Assembly: GCA_039184415.1 (NCBI GenBank)
Contig: JBCDBB010000117.1
Coordinates: 1 to 11,994 of the forward strand
Reading direction: 5' to 3'
DNA length: 11,994 nucleotides
From: JANSYP01 sp039184415
GTDB lineage: Bacteria; Pseudomonadota; Alphaproteobacteria; Rhodobacterales; Rhodobacteraceae
Within the stretch, counting starts at the first letter, position 1, and the number at the start of each line of letters is the position of its first letter. Positions 6,921 through 11,994 of this stretch are shown one piece after another. The position numbers were made by a program, and so were the translations under genes. The notes under the pieces are model-generated. The model was not told the DNA's origin. It searched no databases and worked only from the letters and a program-made list of their open reading frames with translations.

Positions 6921-8084
6921 ATGAACGCACCGGTCAAATTCGACGAATTGGAGGTGGGCTATGACGTGCCCGCTGCCGTGGGCATGGACGAGAGCGAGAT
7001 CCAGACCCCCTGTCTGATCCTCGATCTCGACGCGCTGGAGCGCAACATCAAGAAGATGGGCGACTACGCCAAGGCGCACGGGATGCGTCACCGGGTGCAT
7101 GGCAAGATGCACAAGTCGGTCGATGTGGCGAAGCTGCAGGAAGAGCTCGGCGGCTCTGTCGGGGTCTGCTGCCAGAAGGTCTCCGAGGCCGAAGTGTTCG
7201 CCCGCGGCGGCATCAAGGATGTTCTGGTGTCCAACCAGGTGCGCGACCCCGCCAAAATCGACCGGCTCGCCCGCATGCCCAAGCTCGGCGCGCGCACGAT
7301 CTGCTGTGTCGATGACGTGGAAAACGTCGCCGATCTCTCCGCGGCGGCAGTCAAGCATGGCACGACCATCGAGTGCCTGGTCGAGATCGACTGCGGCGCA
7401 GGCCGCTGCGGCGTGACGACGACCCCGGAGGTCGTGGAGATCGCCAAGGCCATCGAGGCCGCCGACGGTCTGAAGTTTGCGGGCATCCAGGCTTACCAGG
7501 GCGCGATGCAGCACATGGACAGCTATGAGGACCGTAAGGAAAAGATCGGTATCGCGGTCGCCATGGTGAAGGACGCGGTGGACACGCTGAAGGCCGAGGG
7601 GATCGAGTGCGACATCGTCGGCGGCGGCGGCACCGGCAGCTACTATTTCGAGAGCACTTCGGGCGTCTATAACGAGCTCCAGTGCGGCTCCTATGCCTTC
7701 ATGGACGCCGACTATGGCCGCATCCTCGACAAGGATGGAAACCGGATTGACCACGGTGAGTGGGAAAACGCGCTGTTCATCCTGACGAGCGTCATGTCCC
7801 ATGCCAAGCCGCAGAAGGCGATCGTCGATGCGGGCCTCAAGGCTCAGTCCGTCGATAGCGGCCTGCCTGTGATCTTCGGGCGGGACGACGTGAAGTATGT
7901 GAAGTGCTCCGACGAACATGGTGTGGTCGAAGATCTCGACGGTGTGCTCAAGGTGAATGAAAAGCTGCGGCTGGTGCCCGGTCACTGTGACCCGACCTGC
8001 AATGTGCACGACTGGTATGTTGGTGTGCGCGACGGCAAGGTCGAGACCATCTGGCCGGTCTCTGCACGCGGCAAGGCGTACTGA
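6921..8084 (+). CDS. bhcC: BhcC, beta-hydroxyaspartate aldolase
   Basis: This enzyme condenses glycine with glyoxylate to (2R,3S)-beta-hydroxyaspartate, the entry step of the cycle. The 387-residue protein belongs to the D-threonine aldolase/D-serine dehydratase-like fold-type III PLP family. An alanine-racemase-type barrel begins at TPCLILDLDALERNI (29-43). The Schiff-base lysine is probably K62 in VHGKMHKS. Strand GGGGTGSYY (about 234-242) would hold the PLP phosphate. The C-terminal PGHCDPTCN supplies His355 and Asp357, matching the divalent-metal pair of this family. The start at 6921 has GAGGGAGCGAGAG before it; an in-frame upstream ATG at 6867 lies inside bhcB and was rejected. The gap to bhcB is 13 bases. 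It is followed by a 73-base gap with a terminator-like hairpin before bhcD. Confidence 0.95.
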   Translation: MNAPVKFDELEVGYDVPAAVGMDESEIQTPCLILDLDALERNIKKMGDYAKAHGMRHRVHGKMHKSVDVAKLQEELGGSVGVCCQKVSEAEVFARGGIKDVLVSNQVRDPAKIDRLARMPKLGARTICCVDDVENVADLSAAAVKHGTTIECLVEIDCGAGRCGVTTTPEVVEIAKAIEAADGLKFAGIQAYQGAMQHMDSYEDRKEKIGIAVAMVKDAVDTLKAEGIECDIVGGGGTGSYYFESTSGVYNELQCGSYAFMDADYGRILDKDGNRIDHGEWENALFILTSVMSHAKPQKAIVDAGLKAQSVDSGLPVIFGRDDVKYVKCSDEHGVVEDLDGVLKVNEKLRLVPGHCDPTCNVHDWYVGVRDGKVETIWPVSARGKAY

Positions 8085-8110
8085 GTATTCGGGTGACGAG
8101 GGAGCGACTG

Positions 8111-8139
8111 CGGCCCGGGGGGAGCTCCGGGCCGTTTTT
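8111..8139 (+). terminator. Terminator-like hairpin inside the bhc operon
   Basis: CGGCCCGG (8111-8118) pairs perfectly with CCGGGCCG (8127-8134) around an eight-base loop, followed directly by TTTTT (8135-8139). This has the form of an intrinsic terminator. It lies between bhcC and bhcD, so it would lower bhcD transcript relative to bhcABC, or protect the 3' end of a processed bhcABC message. bhcD has its own strong AGGGGGAG at 8145-8152, just after the T-run. Confidence 0.7.
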
Positions 8140-8157
8140 CCACCAGGGGGAGCAGAT

Positions 8158-9156
8158 ATGTTGAACAAGGTAGATGGCGGCGCGGCCACCATTCTGATGG
8201 TCGGCGAAGAGGCCTGCCAGAAAACCGTGGGACCGGCCGAAGCCTTCGACGCGGTGGAAAAGGTCTTTGCCGCGATGGCGACGGGCGAGGCGTGGAATTT
8301 TCCGGTGGTGCGCGAACAGCTTGGTCACGCCGATGCGGTCTACGGGTTCAAGTCGGGCTTCGACCGCGCAGGTCTGAATCTCGGCGTGAAGTCCGGCGGC
8401 TACTGGCCCGGAAACATGGACAAGGGGCTGACCAATCACCAGTCCACTGTAATGCTGTTCGATCCCGACACCGGGCGGCTTTCGGCCCTTGTGGGCGGCA
8501 ACTACCTCACCGCGGTCCGCACCGCGGCGTCGTCGTCGGTCTCCATCGCCCATCTGGCGCGCAAGGATTCCAAGGTGCTGGGGATGATCGGCGCGGGTCA
8601 TCAGGCGCAGTTCCAGCTGCGCGCCGCGGCGCGGCAGCGGGATTTCGAACGGGTCGTGGCCTGGAACCCCCATCCCGAAATGCTGCCCAAGCTGGGCGCC
8701 GTCGCCGAAGAACTCGGCCTGCCGTTCGAGGCTGTGAGCGCCGAGGATGTCGGTGCACAGGCGGACGTGATCATCACCATCACGTCTGCTTTCGAGCCGC
8801 TGATGATGCGCGATTGGGTCAAGCCCGGCACGCACATCGCCTGCATGGGGACCGATACAAAGGGCAAGCAGGAGGTCGATCCTGCACTTGTGGCGGCCGC
8901 GCGCGTGTTCACCGATGAGATCGCACAGTCGGTCAGCATCGGTGAAACCCAGCACGCCGTGGGCTCCGGTCTGATCGGTGAGGGGGACATCACGCCCATC
9001 GGCGCGGTGATCAATGGCTCTGCTGCGGGACGCGAAGGCGACGAGCAGATCACGCTGTTCGACGGTACAGGCGTTGGGTTGCAGGATCTCGCCGTGGCAG
9101 CCGTGGCTGCCGAGAAGGCGCAGGAGCAGGGCCTGGCCGGTGAAGTGACGCTCTAA
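8158..9156 (+). CDS. bhcD: BhcD, iminosuccinate reductase
   Basis: This enzyme reduces iminosuccinate to L-aspartate, closing the cycle and keeping the nitrogen. The 332-residue protein is of the ornithine cyclodeaminase/mu-crystallin family: an N-terminal substrate and dimer domain with GVKSGGYWPGN (76-86) and the family motif AVRTAASS (119-126), then a Rossmann domain starting at VLGMIGAGHQA (140-150). P. denitrificans BhcD uses NADH; cofactor choice here cannot be read with certainty. The chosen ATG has AGGGGGAG five bases upstream; the longer open frame from 7957 overlaps bhcC and was rejected. Without its neighbours it would be annotated ornithine cyclodeaminase, and the bhcABC context decides the call. 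Confidence 0.95.
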   Translation: MLNKVDGGAATILMVGEEACQKTVGPAEAFDAVEKVFAAMATGEAWNFPVVREQLGHADAVYGFKSGFDRAGLNLGVKSGGYWPGNMDKGLTNHQSTVMLFDPDTGRLSALVGGNYLTAVRTAASSSVSIAHLARKDSKVLGMIGAGHQAQFQLRAAARQRDFERVVAWNPHPEMLPKLGAVAEELGLPFEAVSAEDVGAQADVIITITSAFEPLMMRDWVKPGTHIACMGTDTKGKQEVDPALVAAARVFTDEIAQSVSIGETQHAVGSGLIGEGDITPIGAVINGSAAGREGDEQITLFDGTGVGLQDLAVAAVAAEKAQEQGLAGEVTL

Positions 9157-9163
9157 GCGTTCG

Positions 9164-9211
9164 AGCAGCAACAGGCATTGCCCCGCGTCTTGCGGGACAG
9201 TCCCTGCTGCT
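9164..9211 (+). terminator. bhcD: Structured region just after bhcD, possible 3' end of the operon transcript
   Basis: AGCAGCA (9164-9170) pairs with TGCTGCT (9205-9211), enclosing a second hairpin CCCGC (9182-9186) with GCGGG (9192-9196) around a five-base loop. The position, eight bases after the bhcD stop, suits a transcript end or mRNA-stabilising structure. There is no T-run after it, so it is not a standard intrinsic terminator. Confidence 0.4.
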
Positions 9212-9528
9212 ACCGAAACGCGCGTTCCGCAACGAAGTAACAAACCCGCGTCGGCCTGATACTGTCGTGAAGCCTATCGAATATGCCTAAGCTACTGCGC
9301 AGTTCACCGCTGGCTTCGACCAGGAAGTCCATGGTTTCAATGCTGTGCGCGCCGATCTTCAAGTTTTCAATGATCGCAACTGCGTTTCCATAGTCTGCCA
9401 CGGAGACGGCAGTCGCCGTGCCTTCGAAACTTCAGGCGTAGCCCATTTGCCCGGGCTCCTTGCCCGCGCAATAGAGCATCCCTCTGCAACTCCCGAGGAC
9501 CGGGTCAGCGTTTTGGCACAGAAACGAG

Positions 9529-9567
9529 ACGCCCTTCCTGACGTGCGTTACGGTGCACGAAGGGCGT
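9529..9567. repeat. Two-tier hairpin (inverted repeat)
   Basis: ACGCCCTTC (9529-9537) and GAAGGGCGT (9559-9567) are perfect 9-base arms. Inside them GTGC (9543-9546) pairs with GCAC (9555-9558), which abuts the right outer arm, leaving a five-base bulge on the left and an eight-base loop. No T-run follows. It could be a structured RNA element or the scar of a mobile element; the sequence does not say which. Confidence 0.6.
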
Positions 9568-9584
9568 TCCAGTGGGCAGGGGAC

Positions 9585-9744
9585 CGCTCGGCTGTGGCTC
9601 GCCGTTCGAAAGCTTCAGTGGCCGCACAAACTATCGGGCGAGGGGATGGTCCGGCCGACCATTCCTGAGCTTGCGACGCACGGCCAATGGAAAGCGCCTG
9701 AGACTCGGTCACCGCTTTGGCTCGCCGTGTCCCGGCTGAGGTGG
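9585..9744. repeat. Imperfect direct repeat, two copies about 123 bases apart
   Basis: Copy one (9585-9621) and copy two (9710-9744) both contain ACCGCT, then TGGCTCGCCGT, six unmatched bases, GCT, three unmatched bases, and GTGGCC. In copy one an extra four or so bases separate ACCGCT from TGGCTCG. The plus-strand frame through both gives LWLAVRKLQWP and LWLAVSRLRWP, but that frame has no other sign of being a gene. Confidence 0.5.
9643..9665. repeat. Inverted repeat
   Basis: ATGGTC (9646-9651) and GACCAT (9657-9662) flank CGGCC, and the arms extend to nine pairs (9643-9651 with 9657-9665) if one G-T pair is allowed. It lies between the two copies of the direct repeat. No T-run follows, so a terminator is unlikely. 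Confidence 0.45.
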
Positions 9745-9903
9745 CCCTACTTCGACAAGGTGTCCTGAAGCGAATGGAAAAGACCCTTCAGACTGTCGAC
9801 TGACGCCTTTGGACTGCCACGAAGCTTATCAAGGTGAGCGCCGAAGTTCCGCTTCTTCCGTTCGCGCTAGAAATCCTTGGACTCGGGCGTGAACACAGGG
9901 CCT

Positions 9904-10092
9904 CTAACCGAACGAAATGGCGTCAGCGAGACTGGGGCGCACAGACAAAATCACCCAGTGATCGAGGGGGTGCGCCTCGTCCGCGACGTTCCTGTGAACC
10001 GGCTCAAAGCCCAGGCGTTCGCCGACGCGCCATCCAGGTGCGCAATTGAATGAGGCTCGGGCGAAACTCTGGCTGGGTACGGCACACTTCAA
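9904..10092 (-). pseudogene. Possible C-terminal scrap of a GNAT-type acetyltransferase
   Basis: The minus frame immediately after dtd reads ...NCAPGWRVGERLGFEPVH and then RNVADEAHPLDHWVILSV before a TAG at 9906-9904. The N-x-x-x-x-x-RV-x-ERLGF pattern resembles the C-terminal acetyl-CoA-binding segment of GNAT enzymes (usually N-x-x-S-x-RV-x-E-K/R-LGF), with one residue extra. There is no room for the rest of the domain, because dtd occupies the upstream bases and the only start, TTG at 10092, overlaps the dtd stop. It is therefore at most a fragment. A chance match is possible, and the opposite strand also reads without stops here. Confidence 0.3.
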
Positions 10093-10541
10093 TCAGTTGG
10101 CGCGTCGGTGTCGAGCCAGATGGTAACGGGACCATCATTGATTAGGCTGACGGCCATGTCGGCACCGAAGCGCCCCGTGGCGACGGGCACACCGAGCAGG
10201 GCAAGCTCGCGCGCGAATGCTTCATAAAGCGCCTCGCCTTCGGCTGGTGCTGCAGCGGCAGAGAAACCTGGCCGGTTGCCGCGGCGCGTGTCGGCCGCGA
10301 GCGTGAATTGGCTGATGACCAGCGCAGCGCCCCGCGTATCGAGAAGCGCGCGGTTCATCTTGCCGGCCTCGTCGGGAAAGATCCGCAACTTGGAGACCTT
10401 GGCAGCCAGAAGGCCAGCGGTCGCCTTGCTGTCGTTTTTCATCGCACAGACAAGGGCCAGCAGGCCGGGTCCGATCTCGCCGATCACGGCTCCTTCGACA
10501 CTGACCGACGCGCGGCTGACCCGTTGCAGCAGGACGCGCAT
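10089..10541 (-). CDS. dtd: D-aminoacyl-tRNA deacylase
   Basis: This cytosolic proofreading enzyme hydrolyses D-amino acids from mischarged tRNA and also recycles glycine from tRNA-Ala. The 150-residue length is standard for the DTD family. It begins MRVLLQRVSRASV, has the conserved SQFTL at 77-81 and the NDGPVT motif at 135-140, whose Gly-cisPro dipeptide forms the chiral selectivity site. The ATG shares its A with the TGA of the upstream kinase (TGATG), so translation is probably coupled to that gene. No separate Shine-Dalgarno is obvious, in keeping with re-initiation. A functional link with the kinase is not evident; dtd is often carried in small housekeeping operons. Confidence 0.96.
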   Translation of the reverse strand: MRVLLQRVSRASVSVEGAVIGEIGPGLLALVCAMKNDSKATAGLLAAKVSKLRIFPDEAGKMNRALLDTRGAALVISQFTLAADTRRGNRPGFSAAAAPAEGEALYEAFARELALLGVPVATGRFGADMAVSLINDGPVTIWLDTDAPTD

Positions 10542-11464
10542 CAGGCCAGTTCCCGCTCCCAGGGCGGGTCGGCCCCTTCGCGCGACACTGTGACCGCTGC
10601 AGCGCGGCTGGCATAGCCGAGCGCGTCGGACAGACGGTCCCGGGACAGGTCCGCCAGGCCCGCATGGCTGAGCGCGCCGGCCCGGTGCAATGCGGCGAGA
10701 AAGGCGCCGTTGAACGTATCGCCGGCTCCAACCGTGTCCACCACCTCGACCCGCTGCGCGGATGCCGAAGTTGAACCCGACGCCGTGAATGCGCGAACGC
10801 CCTTGGCGCCTTCGGTGACACAGACGATCCCCGGTCCCCGGGCACGCAGCCCATGGGCAAGGTCCTCAAGCGTGCCGGGTCCCATGATCCAGTGCAAGTC
10901 CTCGTCAGAGACCTTGACGATCGCGGCCTGTGCCAGGAGCCGGTCAAGCCGCGCGCGATAGGCGGTTTCATCCCCGATGAAGCCGGGGCGGATGTTGGGA
11001 TCGACCATCACAGGACGGCGCTGCGCTTCTCGGAGCAGCAACGTCTCGTAGGTCCCTGCCGCCGGCTCGACCATGAGTGAGATGCCGCCAAAAAACAGCG
11101 CCGCCACACTGTCGGGCAGCGCTGGAAGAGCGTCGCCCGCCAGCATCCGTCCGGCTGTGTTTTCGTCATAGAACGCGTAGCGCGCCTGACCGTCGGTGAG
11201 GGTTACAAAGGCAAGCGTGGTGGGCCGGTCGCTCCGCTCCGCCAGAGCGATATCGACGCCGCTTTCGGCGAGATAGGCCGCGAGTTGGGCACCGAACAGG
11301 TCCCGTGATAGACCCGTGAACAGACCCACCGGCACGCCCAGCCGTCCAAGTGTCACCGCCGTATTGAAGACCGAACCGCCGGGAAACGGCTGAAAGCAGG
11401 CGCTGCCCCCCGCCGTCTGTCTCGGCAACATGTCGATGAGCGCCTCACCGCAGCATAGTATCAT
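10541..11464 (-). CDS. PfkB-family carbohydrate kinase, probably fructokinase-like
   Basis: The 307-residue protein has the ribokinase/PfkB fold signatures. The N-terminus MILCCGEALIDMLP starts the first Rossmann strand, PGGSVFNTAVTLGRLG (about 28-43) is PfkB signature one, VDPNIRPGF (154-162) matches the substrate domain, and DTVGAGDTFNG (243-253) is signature two, with Asp249 as the expected catalytic base and the GAGD anion hole. The family phosphorylates sugars or nucleosides with ATP; the GEALIDMLP start and DPNIRP resemble fructokinases, but the exact sugar is uncertain. GGGGGA lies about seven bases before the ATG. It sits 68 bases downstream of the J-domain gene on the same strand, and its stop overlaps the dtd start by one base. 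Confidence 0.92.
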   Translation of the reverse strand: MILCCGEALIDMLPRQTAGGSACFQPFPGGSVFNTAVTLGRLGVPVGLFTGLSRDLFGAQLAAYLAESGVDIALAERSDRPTTLAFVTLTDGQARYAFYDENTAGRMLAGDALPALPDSVAALFFGGISLMVEPAAGTYETLLLREAQRRPVMVDPNIRPGFIGDETAYRARLDRLLAQAAIVKVSDEDLHWIMGPGTLEDLAHGLRARGPGIVCVTEGAKGVRAFTASGSTSASAQRVEVVDTVGAGDTFNGAFLAALHRAGALSHAGLADLSRDRLSDALGYASRAAAVTVSREGADPPWERELA

Positions 11465-11532
11465 GGCGTGTCCCCCCAGCCCGGACCATTGACCGGCGCA
11501 GTCCGTCGGCGCAACCGTGCGATATCAGATGG

Positions 11533-11994
11533 TCAGTCGCGGAAGCTGCGGCTTTCCTTGATTTGATCCCAGGCCCAAACGACCTCTTGCAGCCGCTCCT
11601 CGTCGGAACGGTCCCCGCCATTCATGTCAGGGTGCAGAACCTTGATCAGTGCCTTGTATTGCTTGCGGATCTCGATCTTGGTCCAGTGATCCCGGGCTTC
11701 GAGGATCTCCAAGGCGCGACGTTCGGTTGGGGGAAGGCGGCGCGTACCGGTGATGGATTTGCCGGGATTTTGCGTGGCATTTTCGCCCAGCACCTGATGG
11801 GGGTCGTCGACCCCAAGCCGCGCCCAGGCGCGCTGTTCCGCCTCGTTGCCCTTGAAGGGCGTCGTCTCGCGCTCCCACACGCGGTCCTTGTCGATCTGGG
11901 CCTGCATCTCGTCTTCGGTGGCGCCGTTGAAAAAATTCCATTTCAGATTGTACTCGCGCACGTGGTCCTTGCAGAACCAGTAGTACTCGTCCAG
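11533..11994 (-). CDS. J-domain (DnaJ-like) protein, partial, 5' end off the right edge
   Basis: The frame is open from the right edge (LDEYYWFCKDHVREYNLKW...) to a stop at 11533, giving 153 visible residues. A GTG at 11961 is inside the protein and is not a start, because the coding sequence clearly continues upstream. The C-terminal part is a J domain with the helix KIEIRKQYKALIKVLHPD and the essential HPD tripeptide at visible residues 121-123, followed by DEERLQEVVWAWDQIK. The family recruits and stimulates an Hsp70 partner. The J domain lies at the C-terminus, unlike classic DnaJ, and there is no visible G/F or zinc domain; this suits the small J-domain proteins common in Rhodobacteraceae. 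Its client is unknown. Confidence 0.93.
   Translation of the reverse strand: MDEYYWFCKDHVREYNLKWNFFNGATEDEMQAQIDKDRVWERETTPFKGNEAEQRAWARLGVDDPHQVLGENATQNPGKSITGTRRLPPTERRALEILEARDHWTKIEIRKQYKALIKVLHPDMNGGDRSDEERLQEVVWAWDQIKESRSFRD

Larger units (their letters stand above)
9210..9950 (-). pseudogene. Protein-like minus-strand frame interrupted by four stops
   Basis: One minus-strand frame from 9950 to a TAG at 9212-9210 is interrupted by TAG at 9869-9867, TAG at 9749-9747, TGA at 9617-9615 and TGA at 9434-9432. Between the stops it reads like protein in places: RGPVFTPESKDF, then NFGAHLDKLRGSPKASVDSL and KGLFHSLQDTLSK, then GVSFLCQNADPVLGSC, and finally ADYGNAVAIIENLKIGAHSI ending in VCYFVAERAFR. 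There are no frameshifts along the path, only stops. No start with a ribosome binding site is seen. It may be an old gene decayed by point mutation, several unrelated scraps in the same phase, or non-coding structured DNA that reads well by chance. I do not recognise a family. The last open piece (63 codons from GTG 9401) could be mistaken for a small gene. Confidence 0.35.
9157..10088. other. Long stretch without an intact gene between bhcD and dtd
   Basis: About 930 bases with no convincing complete gene. GC content is visibly lower and more even than in the flanking genes. It contains three hairpin-forming regions (9164-9211, 9529-9567, 9643-9665), an imperfect direct repeat (about 9585-9621 and 9710-9744), a minus-strand frame broken by stops (9210-9950), and a possible acetyltransferase scrap (9904-10092). 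No tRNA, CRISPR array or insertion-sequence end was recognised. Confidence 0.6.

Noticed and set aside
6900..9243. Long minus-strand open frames (430 and 431 codons) opposite bhcC and bhcD
   Set aside because: They mirror the codon structure of well-supported enzymes on the other strand and show no motif of their own.
9345..9668. 107-codon plus-strand frame after bhcD
   Set aside because: GTG start without a ribosome binding site, composition unlike a real protein, and it crosses the hairpin and repeat.
9432..9869. Recoding of TGA/TAG in the stop-punctuated frame (selenocysteine or suppression)
   Set aside because: Both TAG and TGA occur, no SECIS-like hairpin follows each stop, and no homologous protein is known to me.
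9157..10088. tRNA gene, insertion sequence or attachment site downstream of bhcD
   Set aside because: I found no cloverleaf, no transposase motif and no matching terminal inverted repeats with target duplication.
1..11994. CRISPR array or defence-system genes
   Set aside because: No regular spaced repeats and no Cas, restriction, toxin-antitoxin or reverse transcriptase motifs were seen on either strand.

Overview
The window looks like chromosomal DNA from a Rhodobacteraceae-type alphaproteobacterium (Roseobacter/Paracoccus relatives). It has high GC, strong Shine-Dalgarno sequences, and at its centre a complete five-gene beta-hydroxyaspartate cycle (BHAC) cluster, bhcR-bhcABCD, a pathway described in Paracoccus denitrificans and common in marine Rhodobacterales. 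This assignment rests on protein features read by eye; no database search was run.

Layout from left to right. At 1-404 (minus) is the start of an exported protein of unknown function with a twin-arginine-like signal, cut by the window edge. At 552-1367 (minus) is a decayed gene: protein-like segments continue one another across frames but are broken by an in-frame stop and at least two frameshifts. At 1464-2369 (minus) is a LysR-type regulator, divergent from a 12-TM MFS exporter at 2477-3685 (plus), the usual arrangement for a regulator and its transporter target. The exporter converges on bhcR (3682-4524, minus), and the two share a CTAG that holds both stop codons. An AT-rich divergent promoter region with two inverted repeats separates bhcR from bhcA (4718-5929), bhcB (5939-6907), bhcC (6921-8084) and bhcD (8158-9156). 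A terminator-like hairpin lies between bhcC and bhcD.

From 9157 to about 10088 there is no intact gene. This stretch contains hairpins, an imperfect direct repeat, one minus-strand frame that reads protein-like but is punctuated by four stops, and what may be the 3' scrap of a GNAT acetyltransferase. After it come dtd (10089-10541, minus), translationally coupled to a PfkB-family sugar kinase (10541-11464, minus), then a J-domain protein (11533-11994, minus) that runs off the right edge.

How the genes work together (established for the P. denitrificans enzymes): BhcC condenses glycine and glyoxylate to beta-hydroxyaspartate, BhcB dehydrates it to iminosuccinate, BhcD reduces this to aspartate, and BhcA transfers the amino group of aspartate to a second glyoxylate. 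This yields oxaloacetate and regenerates glycine, so two glyoxylate become one C4 acid without CO2 loss. BhcR is the glyoxylate-responsive regulator. The BHAC cluster is the main biology here but is already described. The parts that look least described are the intra-operon hairpin, the inverted repeats upstream of bhcA, the AT-hook-like tail of BhcR, and the structured, stop-riddled stretch downstream of bhcD.
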